64,000 nt of DNA from Betaproteobacteria bacterium. Its GTDB lineage: Bacteria; Pseudomonadota; Gammaproteobacteria; Burkholderiales; SG8-41. Positions within the stretch are counted from its first letter, which is position 1. Every line of letters begins with the position of its first letter. The notes under the pieces were generated by a model. It searched no databases. It saw nothing but the letters and a program-made list of their open reading frames with translations, and was not told where the DNA came from. Location: positions 23,888 through 87,887 of the forward strand of contig JAQGMI010000062.1 in NCBI GenBank assembly GCA_028292435.1, written 5' to 3'. Shown piece after piece: positions 9,303 to 18,011 of this stretch. A program made the position numbers and the translations under genes.

Positions 9303-11792
9303 ATGCAAGCCAATAACCCGTTTATCGTGCGCAAGGCTGCCGTGCTTGGCGCCGGCGTCATGGGCGCGCAAATCGCCGCTCATCTGGTCAATGCCAACGT
9401 CGAAGCGCTGCTGTTCGAATTGCCCGCCAAAGAAGGCGATCCCAACGGCAATGTCATAAAGGCGATCGACAACCTTAAAAAGCTCGAGCCCAGTCCGCTC
9501 GCAGTCGCGCGCAAGGCGGCCATGATCAGGCCGGCCAATTACGAACAGCACCTCGAACTCCTGCGCGAATGCGACGTCGTGATCGAAGCGATTTCCGAAC
9601 GTATGGACTGGAAGACCGACCTCTACCGCAAGGTCGCGCCGTACCTCGGCGAGCACGCGATCTTCGCCAGCAACACCTCCGGCCTTTCGATCAACACGCT
9701 CGCGCAGGCGTTTCCCGAGAACCTGCGCCATCGTTTCTGCGGCGTGCATTTTTTCAATCCGCCGCGTTACATGCATCTTGTCGAGCTGATCGCGTGCGAC
9801 CGCACCGAGCCGTCGCTGCTCGACGATCTCGAAAAATTTCTCGTCACCACGCTCGGCAAAGGCGTGATCCGCGCCAAGGACACGCCGAATTTCATCGCCA
9901 ACCGCGTCGGCGTCTTTTCGATGCTGGCGACGATCCATCACGCGCAGCAATTCGGCCTCGGCTTTGACGTTGTCGATGCACTGACCGGGCCGCTGATCGG
10001 CCGGCCGAAGAGCGCGACCTTTCGTACCGCCGACGTCGTCGGGCTCGATACGTTCGCACATGTCGTCAAAACGATGGCCGACACGCTGCCTGACGATCCG
10101 TGGCACAAACATTATGCGACGCCGGACTGGCTCAAAAAACTGATCGACAGCGGCGCGCTCGGGCAGAAAACGAAGCGCGGCGTCTATCAGAAAGTCGGTA
10201 AGGACATCCAGGTGCTCGACGTGGCCTCGGGCAGTTACCGCGTGGGCGGCGGCAAGGCCGACGAGCAGGTCGTCGAAATTCTCAAAAACAAAAACCCGGC
10301 GGAAAAGTTCGCGCAGCTCCATGCCTCAACCCATCCGCAGGCGCAATTTTTGTGGGCTATCTTCAGGGACACATTTCAATATTGCGCGGTGCACCTCGCC
10401 GACATCGCCGAAAATGCGCGCGATCTGGACCTTGCGATTCGCTGGGGCTTCGGCTGGAATCAGGGGCCGTTTGAGATCTGGCAGGCCGCGGGGTGGCGCG
10501 AGGTGGCGCAGTGGCTCGCCGAAGACATCAAGGGCGGCAAGACGATGACCGCGGCGCCGTTGCCGGCGTGGGTCACCGAACCACAACGCACCGGCGTGCA
10601 TACGCCGGAAGGTTCGTATTCGCCGGCGACACAATCGAATATTCCGCGCTCGACGCTGCCGGTTTATCAGCGTCAACTGTTTCCCGACCGCGTGCTCGGC
10701 GAGCGGGCGCAATATGGACAGACGATATTCGAGACCGACGCCGTGCGCTGCTGGCACACGGGGGACGATATTGCGATTGTCAGTTTCAAGAGCCGCATGC
10801 ACGCAATCGGCGACGACGTGCTCGATGGCGTACTGCAGGCCATCGAGGAGGCCGAGCGTAATTACGCGGCGCTCGTCATCTGGCAAACCGAGCCGCCGTT
10901 TTCGGTCGGCGCCAACCTCAAGAAAACCCCGGCAGGCGGCGGTCAGCCGACGAAGCCGTCGGCGGCCGGCGCGTTCTTCAAGAAATTCAAGCGCGCCGCG
11001 GAGTCGGCCGTGTTGAAAGCGGCGCGTACCCTGAACGTTGCCGACCAGCTGATGGCGGGCAAACTCGCCGAAGTCGAACGCCTGGTCGAGCAGTTTCAGT
11101 TCACCTCGCAGGAACTGCGCTACTCGATGGTGCCGACGGTTGCGGCGGTCGATGGCTTTGCGTTCGGCGGCGGCTGCGAATTCGTGATGCATTGCGATCG
11201 CGCGGTGGCCACGATGGAAAGCTACATCGGGCTCGTCGAAGTCGGCGTGGGGCTCCTGCCGGCAGGCGGCGGTTGCAAAGAATTCGTGATGCGCGCAGCG
11301 CAGGAAGCCAAAGGCGGCGATTCGTTCCCGTTCGTGCGGCGCTACTTCGAAGCGGTGGCAATGGCGCAGGTCGGCCGCAGCGCCGAGCATGCGCGCGAGA
11401 TCGGTTATCTGCGCCCGAGCGACCGCATCGTGATGAATCGGTTCGAGCTGCTGGCGGTTGCCAAAGCGGAAGCGCGCATGCTGGCCGAAGCCGGTTACCG
11501 GCCGCCGCTCAAGTTGCGCGACATCCCGGTGCTCGGCCGCTCGGCGGCCGCGACGATCAAGGCGTACATCGCGAATATGTACGCGGGCAAATTCATCTCG
11601 GAACACGATTACCTGATCGGCTGCAAGATCGCCGAAGTGATGACCGGCGGCGACGTCGACGCCGGCAGCCTGGTCGACGAACAATGGCTGCTCGATCTCG
11701 AGCGCAAGCATTTCATGGAACTGCTCGCGACCGAAAAGACGCAGGCGCGCATCGAGCAGATGCTGAAAACCGGCAAGCCCTTGAGGAACTAG
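9303..11792 (+). CDS. 3-hydroxyacyl-CoA dehydrogenase/enoyl-CoA hydratase fusion
   Basis: 829 residues. The N-terminal half carries the NAD-binding fold of hydroxyacyl-CoA dehydrogenase (VLGAGVMGAQIAAHL, residues about 14-28; SNTSGLSIN; HFFNPPRYMHLVE). The C-terminal half is a crotonase domain (DGFAFGGGCEFVMHCD, VEVGVGLLPAGGG). This order is the reverse of E. coli FadB and matches the FadN-type fusion that pairs with a FadA/FadI thiolase. It would carry out steps two and three of beta-oxidation. A GGAGGGG site supports the start. The thiolase gene begins 21 bases after its stop. Confidence 0.94.
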   Translation: MQANNPFIVRKAAVLGAGVMGAQIAAHLVNANVEALLFELPAKEGDPNGNVIKAIDNLKKLEPSPLAVARKAAMIRPANYEQHLELLRECDVVIEAISERMDWKTDLYRKVAPYLGEHAIFASNTSGLSINTLAQAFPENLRHRFCGVHFFNPPRYMHLVELIACDRTEPSLLDDLEKFLVTTLGKGVIRAKDTPNFIANRVGVFSMLATIHHAQQFGLGFDVVDALTGPLIGRPKSATFRTADVVGLDTFAHVVKTMADTLPDDPWHKHYATPDWLKKLIDSGALGQKTKRGVYQKVGKDIQVLDVASGSYRVGGGKADEQVVEILKNKNPAEKFAQLHASTHPQAQFLWAIFRDTFQYCAVHLADIAENARDLDLAIRWGFGWNQGPFEIWQAAGWREVAQWLAEDIKGGKTMTAAPLPAWVTEPQRTGVHTPEGSYSPATQSNIPRSTLPVYQRQLFPDRVLGERAQYGQTIFETDAVRCWHTGDDIAIVSFKSRMHAIGDDVLDGVLQAIEEAERNYAALVIWQTEPPFSVGANLKKTPAGGGQPTKPSAAGAFFKKFKRAAESAVLKAARTLNVADQLMAGKLAEVERLVEQFQFTSQELRYSMVPTVAAVDGFAFGGGCEFVMHCDRAVATMESYIGLVEVGVGLLPAGGGCKEFVMRAAQEAKGGDSFPFVRRYFEAVAMAQVGRSAEHAREIGYLRPSDRIVMNRFELLAVAKAEARMLAEAGYRPPLKLRDIPVLGRSAAATIKAYIANMYAGKFISEHDYLIGCKIAEVMTGGDVDAGSLVDEQWLLDLERKHFMELLATEKTQARIEQMLKTGKPLRN

Positions 11793-11813
11793 GATGCTGT
11801 ACGGAGAGCCATC

Positions 11814-13013
11814 ATGAGCCAGCAAAAACAGGATGCCTACATCGTCGCCGCGACGCGCACGCCGGTTGGCAAGGCACCGCGCGGCATGTTTCGCAACACG
11901 CGGCCCGACGATATGCTCGCGTTCGTGCTGAAATCAGTCATCGCACAATGTCCGGGCATCGATACCGGCGCGGTTGACGATGTCATCGTCGGTTGCGCGA
12001 TGCCGGAAGCTGAGCAGGGAATGAACGTCGCGCGCATCGGTCTTCTGCTCGCCGGGCTGCCGAACTCGGTGCCTGGCATGACGTTGAACCGGTTTTGCTC
12101 GTCGGGCGTGCAGGCGATTGCGCAGGCCGCCGACCGCATCCGGCTGGGCGAAGCGGATGTCATGATTGCCGCCGGCACCGAAAGCATGAGCATGGTGCCG
12201 ATGGGCGGCAACAAGCCGTCCTTCAGTCCGGCGATTTTCGAGAAAGACGAAAATATCGCGATTGGCTATGGCATGGGTATTACCGCCGAGAACGTCGCCC
12301 GGCAATGGAACATCACGCGCGAGCAGCAGGACCTGTTTGCGGCCGAAAGCCATCGGCGGGCGCTGCGCGCGACCGATGCGGGTGAATTCAAGGATGAGAT
12401 CTCTCCGTACGACATTGTCGACCGGCAGCCCGACCTGATCACGCGCGAAGTCGCAGTCAAGCATCGGCTCGCAACCGCCGACGAAGGCCCGCGCCGCGAT
12501 ACATCGCCGGAAGGGCTCGCGAGGTTAAAGCCGGTGTTTCTGAACAAGGGCAGCGTGACTGCCGGCAACAGCTCGCAGATGTCGGATGGCGCCGCCGCGG
12601 TCGTATTGATGAGCGAATCAGCCATGAAGCGGTTCAATTTGTCGCCGCTGGGCCGTTTCCTCGGCTATGCGGTGGCGGGTGTGCCGCCCGAAATCATGGG
12701 CATCGGGCCGGTCAAGGCGATTCCCAAAGTATTGCAGCAAGTCGGTTTGCGGCTGGACGACATGGACTGGATCGAGCTCAATGAGGCGTTCGCCGCGCAG
12801 TCGCTCGCCGTCATCAAGGAACTTGCGCTCGATCCGAGCAAGATAAACCCGCTCGGCGGCGCGATCGCGCTCGGGCACCCGTTGGGCGCCACTGGGGCAG
12901 TGCGCGCCGCCACGCTCCTGCACGGCATCCGCCGCCAGAAAAAGAAGTACGGCATGATAACGATGTGCATCGGTACCGGCATGGGCGCCGCAGGCGTATT
13001 CGAGGCACTCTGA
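11814..13013 (+). CDS. acetyl-CoA acyltransferase (thiolase II)
   Basis: 399 residues. Catalytic residues of degradative thiolases are visible: nucleophile C95 in NRFCSSGVQ, H355 in ALGHPLGATG and C385 in MCIGTGMGAAG. It would perform the final thiolytic step, releasing acetyl-CoA and a shortened acyl-CoA, and pairs with the fused dehydrogenase/hydratase immediately upstream. A GGAGAG site precedes the ATG. This appears to be the last gene of the fatty-acid operon, although the next gene follows at only 34 bases. Confidence 0.95.
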   Translation: MSQQKQDAYIVAATRTPVGKAPRGMFRNTRPDDMLAFVLKSVIAQCPGIDTGAVDDVIVGCAMPEAEQGMNVARIGLLLAGLPNSVPGMTLNRFCSSGVQAIAQAADRIRLGEADVMIAAGTESMSMVPMGGNKPSFSPAIFEKDENIAIGYGMGITAENVARQWNITREQQDLFAAESHRRALRATDAGEFKDEISPYDIVDRQPDLITREVAVKHRLATADEGPRRDTSPEGLARLKPVFLNKGSVTAGNSSQMSDGAAAVVLMSESAMKRFNLSPLGRFLGYAVAGVPPEIMGIGPVKAIPKVLQQVGLRLDDMDWIELNEAFAAQSLAVIKELALDPSKINPLGGAIALGHPLGATGAVRAATLLHGIRRQKKKYGMITMCIGTGMGAAGVFEAL

Positions 13014-13047
13014 TACACTTCGCGTCTTCAGGGAAAAGCGAATATCA

Positions 13048-13641
13048 ATGAAAAATATCTGGGCCGCTGTTCTGCTGGTTGCGGCAGTCGGGTTTTCCAC
13101 CGCTCGCGCTGCCGACATCGACGGCATTAAAATCGAAGATAAAGTGGTGCTCGCCAAAGGCGTGCCCGAACTCGTGCTCAACGGCGCCGGGTTGCGGCAC
13201 AAGTTTGCCTTCATCAAGGTTTACATCGGCAGCCTGTATCTCGCGCAGAAAAAAAGCGACAACGAGGCGATTTTCGCCGACCCGGGTCCCAAGCGGGTGT
13301 CGATGCATATATTGTCGAGTGAAGTCACCGCCAACGACCTCATCTCGTCGATGAACAACGCGCTCGCCGTTAACCTGTCGCCGCACGAACTCGCGTTGAT
13401 CGAGAAACGCATTCGCGATCTGAATACGATGATGAGTTCGTTAAAGTCGATCAGCAAGGGCAGCGTCGTGAACCTGGATTACCTGCCGGACGTCGGCACG
13501 CGGATCATCGTCGATGGCCAGGAGCGCATCACGATTCCCGGCGAAGATTTTTTCCGCGCGATGCTGCACATCTGGATCGGCAACAAGCCCGTTGACGGTC
13601 GCCTGCGCGACGCGATGCTGGGCAAGGGTTCGGCCAAATAG
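13048..13641 (+). CDS. chalcone-isomerase-fold protein, exported
   Basis: 197 residues with an N-terminal signal peptide (about residues 1-21, AAVLLVAAVGFSTARA). The mature part looks like the bacterial chalcone-isomerase-like domain (FIKVYIGSLYLAQKK, VSMHILSSEV, then GEDFFRAMLHIWIGNKPVD). In eukaryotes this fold includes fatty-acid-binding proteins. In bacteria the role is mostly unknown and flavonoid chemistry should not be assumed. Its position directly after the beta-oxidation genes suggests a lipid-related periplasmic role, which is inference. Confidence 0.82.
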   Translation: MKNIWAAVLLVAAVGFSTARAADIDGIKIEDKVVLAKGVPELVLNGAGLRHKFAFIKVYIGSLYLAQKKSDNEAIFADPGPKRVSMHILSSEVTANDLISSMNNALAVNLSPHELALIEKRIRDLNTMMSSLKSISKGSVVNLDYLPDVGTRIIVDGQERITIPGEDFFRAMLHIWIGNKPVDGRLRDAMLGKGSAK

Positions 13642-13653
13642 CGCCGCATCATC

Positions 13654-13707
13654 GCGGACGCAAGTCGTCCGCATGGTTTAACCGCCGATCGCCGCCTTGG
13701 GGCGATC
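13654..13707 (+). terminator. two adjacent hairpins between transcription units
   Basis: Two perfect seven-pair stems lie between the chalcone-isomerase-like gene and the next gene: GCGGACG/CGTCCGC with a five-base loop (13654-13672) and GATCGCC/GGCGATC with a seven-base loop (13687-13707). Neither has a following T run, so intrinsic termination would be weak. They may mark the end of the fatty-acid transcript. Confidence 0.3.
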
Positions 13708-13767
13708 ACAGCGCGATGCAAGCCTGTTAGAATCGCGGCTCTCAAAAATAAACAAAAAGCCGCCGCA

Positions 13768-15777
13768 ATGGTTCTTTACGCCACCGCCATCTTTCTTGGC
13801 GCGTTCCTGCTGTTTCTGGTCCAACCGATTATTGCGAAGCAGATCCTTCCGTGGTTCGGCGGTTCCGCCGCGGTATGGGCGACCTGCATGGTGTTCTTTC
13901 AGATGGTGTTGCTCGTCGGCTATGCCTACGCGGACTTCGTCACCCGGCGCCTGACACCCAAGCGGCAGGCGATTTTGCACGTTGCGCTGCTCGTATTAAG
14001 TCTTGTCGTTCTGCCGATCACGCCGGACGTTGCGTGGAAGCCGCAGGGCGCTGAAAATCCGAGCTGGCGCATCCTGGGGCTGCTCGCGCTGACGATCGGC
14101 TTGCCGTATTTCATTCTGTCGACGACAAGTCCGCTGCTGCAAGCGTGGTTCGCGCGGCGCTTCCAGCATGCGATTCCGTATCGGCTGTTTGCATTGTCTA
14201 ATCTCGCTTCGTTGCTCGCGCTGCTCGCTTATCCGGTGATGATAGAGCCGTGGGTGACGACGCTCACGCAGTCGTACGCATGGTCGGTGTGTTATGCGTT
14301 GTTCGTGGTGTTGTGTGCTTATGCGGCGATCTCGAGCGCGCGCGTGGACGTCGCCGTGGCAACGCCGGCGGCCGCTGCGGAAACGACCATCGATCCGCCG
14401 CCGACGGGCTTGCGTCAAGTCACGTGGCTCACGCTCGCCGCAATGGCGTCGTTCCTGCTGCTCGCGTTCACCAATCACATTTGCCAGAACGTCGCTTCAC
14501 TGCCGTTTCTGTGGATATTGCCGCTGTCGCTTTATCTCGCGACTTTCATCCTGTGTTTCGATCACCCGCGCTGGTATCACCGCAATGCCTTCCTGCTGCT
14601 CGCGACGATACTGCTGCCGGCAATGGCGTGGTATTCGGATTCGCTCAATCTGAAACTTGTGGTGCCGATGTACCTCGCCGGGCTTTTTGTGTGCTGCATG
14701 TTCTGCCACGGCGAGCTTGCGCTGCTCAAACCCGCGCCCCGGTATCTCACCCGTTACTACCTGATGATTTCGCTCGGCGGCGCGCTCGGCGGCCTCCTGG
14801 TCGGCATCGTGGCGCCCTACGTGCTGACCGGCTACTTCGAACTTGCGATCGGGCTCATTGCGTGCGCGTTGCTGCTCCTGTTCCGGACTTTCCGCATGGC
14901 GTGGTGGGTGATGCTGGTCTCGGCGGGAGTGGTCGGCGCGACCGCCTGGGGCGCCGGCAAAGCAATCGATCACCAGATATCCAATTCGCGCGTCATGATG
15001 CGCAATTTTTACAGCGTTCTCAAAACGCGCGAAAGTGAAGAGCCGACACCGTTCCGTTCGCTGGTGCACGGCGGCATCATGCACGGCGGCCAGCTGATGG
15101 ATCCCCAATACCGCATGCGGCCGAGCACTTATTTTGGCGAGTCGAGCGGCTACGGCCGGATGTTCGCCAGTTTGCCGGACTCGCCGCGCAAGGTTGGCAT
15201 CATCGGTCTGGGCGCGGGTTCGATCATCGCGTATGCGCGCAAGGGCGATACTTTCCGCTTTTACGAAATCAATCCGCAGGTCGTCGATGTCGCCAAGCGT
15301 GAATTCACGTTCATGCAGGAGACGCCGTCGAAAATTGAAGTCGTGCTCGGCGACGGCCGCCTGAGTCTCGAGCGCGAACCCGACCAGCAATTCGATGTGC
15401 TCGCGATGGATGCGTTTTCCGGCGATTCGATTCCCATGCACTTATTGACGCGGCAGGCGATGGAAATTTACCTGCGGCACCTGAAGCCGGGCGGGGTGCT
15501 TGCGTTCCAGGCGACCAACCGCTTCATCAATATCGCGCCGATCGTGGCAAGTCTCGCCGCCGAGTTCGGTTTGTCGGCGGTGCTCATTTCGGACCTGCCC
15601 GACAGCGAGGAGGGACCGAACTACTGGACCGCGAGCACCGACCAGGTAATCGTCACCTCCAATCTCAAACTGCTGGAAGCGGAGCCGATTCGAAGCGCGG
15701 CGAAACCGATTCCATTGCCGGCCGGCTTTCGCGTATGGACGGACGACTTCAACAACCTATTGCGCGTACTCAAATAA
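13768..15777 (+). CDS. fused MFS-like membrane/spermidine-synthase-like protein
   Basis: 669 residues in two parts. Residues 1 to about 410 form some ten or more membrane helices of the transporter-like half. The rest is a soluble Rossmann domain like spermidine synthase: GIIGLGAGSIIAYARKG (SAM-type loop), YEINPQVVDVA, GDGRLSLE and AMDAFSGDSIP. The family is widespread in bacteria and is annotated as fused MFS/spermidine synthase, but true polyamine synthesis is unproven for most members. The ribosome site is weak. No polyamine genes are nearby, so the substrate remains open. Confidence 0.85.
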   Translation: MVLYATAIFLGAFLLFLVQPIIAKQILPWFGGSAAVWATCMVFFQMVLLVGYAYADFVTRRLTPKRQAILHVALLVLSLVVLPITPDVAWKPQGAENPSWRILGLLALTIGLPYFILSTTSPLLQAWFARRFQHAIPYRLFALSNLASLLALLAYPVMIEPWVTTLTQSYAWSVCYALFVVLCAYAAISSARVDVAVATPAAAAETTIDPPPTGLRQVTWLTLAAMASFLLLAFTNHICQNVASLPFLWILPLSLYLATFILCFDHPRWYHRNAFLLLATILLPAMAWYSDSLNLKLVVPMYLAGLFVCCMFCHGELALLKPAPRYLTRYYLMISLGGALGGLLVGIVAPYVLTGYFELAIGLIACALLLLFRTFRMAWWVMLVSAGVVGATAWGAGKAIDHQISNSRVMMRNFYSVLKTRESEEPTPFRSLVHGGIMHGGQLMDPQYRMRPSTYFGESSGYGRMFASLPDSPRKVGIIGLGAGSIIAYARKGDTFRFYEINPQVVDVAKREFTFMQETPSKIEVVLGDGRLSLEREPDQQFDVLAMDAFSGDSIPMHLLTRQAMEIYLRHLKPGGVLAFQATNRFINIAPIVASLAAEFGLSAVLISDLPDSEEGPNYWTASTDQVIVTSNLKLLEAEPIRSAAKPIPLPAGFRVWTDDFNNLLRVLK

Positions 15778-15884
15778 GCTTTTTTGTCGCGTCTGAAAAT
15801 CGAGCTGCTCAAAAAATACGCAATCTGTTTAACGCGCAGGCGCGGTCAGCGTGTGCGGCTTTCAAACAGCAGTTTTACACAAGC

Positions 15885-15905
15885 TTATCCACAGATTCTG
15901 TGGAT
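15885..15905. other. DnaA-box palindrome in a non-coding stretch
   Basis: The 298-base gap 15778-16075 holds a perfect consensus DnaA box, TTATCCACA (15885-15893). It is part of a perfect inverted repeat, ATCCACAG-ATT-CTGTGGAT (15887-15905). The right half is a second, imperfect box on the other strand. Similar paired boxes are found in oriC regions and at DnaA-titrating or DnaA-regulated loci. No dnaA, dnaN, parA or gyrB gene is present and only one box pair is seen, so I do not call an origin. Confidence 0.5.
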
Positions 15906-15965
15906 GCTTTAGACGCGCGGCGCCGGGCGCTTTTTACGGTGCCGCGATGAGCGTTAGTATTTTGA

Positions 15966-15994
15966 TTGACAAGAGCTTTATTGTTTTTTAGCAT
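15966..15994 (+). promoter_or_regulatory. sigma-70-like promoter before the MBL-fold gene
   Basis: A perfect -35 hexamer TTGACA (15966-15971) is followed after 17 bases by TAGCAT (15989-15994), which matches four of six bases of the -10 consensus. The spacer is T-rich. Transcription would begin near 16001, giving a leader of about 75 bases before the preferred start at 16076. It is also the only clear promoter-like element upstream of the long plus-strand gene row that follows. Confidence 0.45.
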
Positions 15995-16075
15995 CGCCCC
16001 TCCATGCCGGTGATCAGCGCTGCCAGAACGAGGTTTTGCACGCCGCCGGCGCCTACTCTTAGAAAAGCTGCAGCG

Positions 16076-17059
16076 ATGCGCGTTTGGCGGCGCCTGAAGA
16101 CTGCTGGATTGTCGTTTGGCTGCTGCCTGCTTGCCCTCATGGCGGCGCCTGCGCCCGCTGCCGAAAGCACCGACCGCTTCGACAATTTTCGCATGCGCGA
16201 AGGCGTTCCGCTCCAGTTGAAAACGGTCGCGCCCGACCTTTATTTTTTATACGACGACCTGTCGTCGAACTCGGCGTTTCTCGTCACCGACGAAGGCGTG
16301 CTGGTCATCGATTCTCGCCAGCATCCGGCACACGGCCGCGATCTGCTCGAACGCATCCGCAAAATTACCGATAAGCCGGTCAGGTGGGTGATCAACACGC
16401 ACGCGCATGGCGATCACTATTACGGCAATCCCGCGTTCAAGGCGGCGGGCGCGACCATCATCGCGCATCGCGACGTGGCCGCCGGCATGATCAAGAACGA
16501 GCAGCTTGAATTCAAGCGGCGGCTCGCGTTCTTCAAGTCGCTCAACCTCGATCCCGCCGAAGTGAAAACCGTGCTGCCGGATCTGACCTTCGATTCGCGC
16601 GTCACGCTCAAGCTCGGCGGACGCATCGTTGAAATCATGTACCTGGGCCCCGGCCAGAATCCCGGCGACACGCTCGTTTATTTTCCGCACGGGCGCGCGC
16701 TTTATGTGGGCGGGCCGTTTGCCAACAACAACTGGTCGAACATGTCGTTTACGCCATCGATGGACGGCTGGATTGCATTGTTGAAAAAAATCGCCGCGAT
16801 GGACAACGTGGACCTGTTCCTTCCCGGCCACGGCGACGTGGGCAAACGGCAGGACGTTCTCGATGAGGCAGACATGCTCGCCGAAGTGCAGAAGAGCGTG
16901 AAAGCGGCCATCGCGGCCGGCATGAGCCGCGAGGACCTCGTCAAAAACCTGCGCTTTCCGCAATTCGCGAGCCGGCGCAACTACGATCGCATCGACGTGT
17001 TTCTCGAAGCGCTTTATCACCTGTATACCACCGGCAAACCGCTGTTTGCCTATCCGTAA
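16076..17059 (+). CDS. exported metallo-beta-lactamase-fold hydrolase
   Basis: 327 residues from the ATG at 16076. An earlier in-frame ATG at 16004 would add 24 residues ahead of the signal peptide and lies almost on the predicted transcription start. The signal peptide spans about residues 1-28 (FGCCLLALMAAPAPAAE). The zinc motif HxHxDH is complete: H109, H111, D113, H114 in NTHAHGDHYYGN. Later ligands are likely in LYVGGPFANNN and FLPGHGDVG. The overall pattern resembles SoxH-/quinoprotein-relay-type MBL proteins. Substrate unknown. It precedes the solute-binding gene by 26 bases and may head the same transcript. Confidence 0.85.
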   Translation: MRVWRRLKTAGLSFGCCLLALMAAPAPAAESTDRFDNFRMREGVPLQLKTVAPDLYFLYDDLSSNSAFLVTDEGVLVIDSRQHPAHGRDLLERIRKITDKPVRWVINTHAHGDHYYGNPAFKAAGATIIAHRDVAAGMIKNEQLEFKRRLAFFKSLNLDPAEVKTVLPDLTFDSRVTLKLGGRIVEIMYLGPGQNPGDTLVYFPHGRALYVGGPFANNNWSNMSFTPSMDGWIALLKKIAAMDNVDLFLPGHGDVGKRQDVLDEADMLAEVQKSVKAAIAAGMSREDLVKNLRFPQFASRRNYDRIDVFLEALYHLYTTGKPLFAYP

Positions 17060-17085
17060 TTACACTGCTTCAACAGGATAATTTG

Positions 17086-17994
17086 ATGCCGAAATCAGCC
17101 GCAATGCCCACGCTGCGATTCGCAGTGATCTCGGAGGGCGTGTATTCGTGGCCGCTGTACGTCGCGCAGGCGCATCGTTTATTCGAGCGTGAAGGCGTAC
17201 AGGTCGACGTGACGGTCACCGGCTCCTCGACGCTGCAACTGCAAAAAATGATCGCCGGCGAATACGACGTCGGTCTGCAGCAATCGGACCACATCGTGCG
17301 CGGCGTCGAGCAGGGCTCTGATCTGTTCATTTTCATGGCCCACGGCCTGGCGCCTGAACTCACGCTGGTCGCGGCGCCTGAAATCGAAAGCTTTGCCGAT
17401 TTGAAAGGCCGCGACATCGCGGTCGACGGCGCGCGCACCGGGTATGCGCTGCTGCTGCGTAAATGGCTCGCTGACCAGGGTCTTGGCGACGGTGCTTACC
17501 GATTTGTCGAAATCGGCGGTTCGCGCGAGCGTTTCGATTCGCTGAAATCCGGCGCGACCGTCGCCAGCCTGCTCAATCCCCCGTTCGACCGCAATTTGCT
17601 GGCTGAAGGCTTCAAAAGCCTCGGCACGACTGGCGAGTATTTCCCGACATATCCGGGTTCGATTGCCGCCGCGCGCCGCAGCTGGGTAGCGCAGAACGAG
17701 CCGGCTTTGCTCGCTTACATCCGCGGTTTCGATGCAGGCTATGCATGGTTGAAGGACCGGCGCAATAAAGAGGCCGCTATTGGACTGCTGCCCGCGCGGC
17801 TCAATATCGATCGCGTTACTGCCGATGAGGCCTATGAGCAGATCGCGACGCTGCCGCTGCCCGCGATTTCCGCGGATGGATTGCGGCAGGTGATCGACAT
17901 CGTCTGGACATCCGAGGCTCGCCACGGCGCGCAGGGTGCAACCTCAAAATACATGGACTTGTCATACGTCAATAAAGTACGCGATACACGCTGA
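17086..17994 (+). CDS. NitT/TauT-type solute-binding protein, no signal peptide
   Basis: 302 residues with the type-2 periplasmic fold of SsuA/TauA/ThiY-like proteins: LRFAVISEGVYSWPLYVAQ (first strand), LFEREGVQVDVTVTGSS, YDVGLQQSDHIVRG and FADLKGRDIAVDGA. Binding proteins of this class deliver sulfonates, nitrate, pyrimidines or aromatic acids to ABC permeases. No hydrophobic leader is visible at either possible start (ATG 17086 or ATG 17104), so it may stay in the cytoplasm or the annotated start may miss a signal. No ABC permease or ATPase gene is adjacent. The hydrolase gene follows after 17 bases. Confidence 0.78.
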   Translation: MPKSAAMPTLRFAVISEGVYSWPLYVAQAHRLFEREGVQVDVTVTGSSTLQLQKMIAGEYDVGLQQSDHIVRGVEQGSDLFIFMAHGLAPELTLVAAPEIESFADLKGRDIAVDGARTGYALLLRKWLADQGLGDGAYRFVEIGGSRERFDSLKSGATVASLLNPPFDRNLLAEGFKSLGTTGEYFPTYPGSIAAARRSWVAQNEPALLAYIRGFDAGYAWLKDRRNKEAAIGLLPARLNIDRVTADEAYEQIATLPLPAISADGLRQVIDIVWTSEARHGAQGATSKYMDLSYVNKVRDTR

Positions 17995-18011
17995 TATGCT
18001 CACCAAACCCT

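Noticed and set aside
10326..11825. Minus-strand frame of 499 codons opposite the fused beta-oxidation gene
   Set aside because: Shadow of a strongly supported gene; composition is His/Arg-rich with no domain, signal or membrane pattern.
15778..16003. Possible replication origin around the DnaA palindrome
   Set aside because: Only one box pair, no A/T-rich unwinding cluster and no dnaA, dnaN or parAB genes; kept only as a DnaA-box site.
16004..16075. Longer N-terminus for the MBL-fold protein
   Set aside because: It would place 24 residues before a good signal peptide and start within a few bases of the predicted transcription start.
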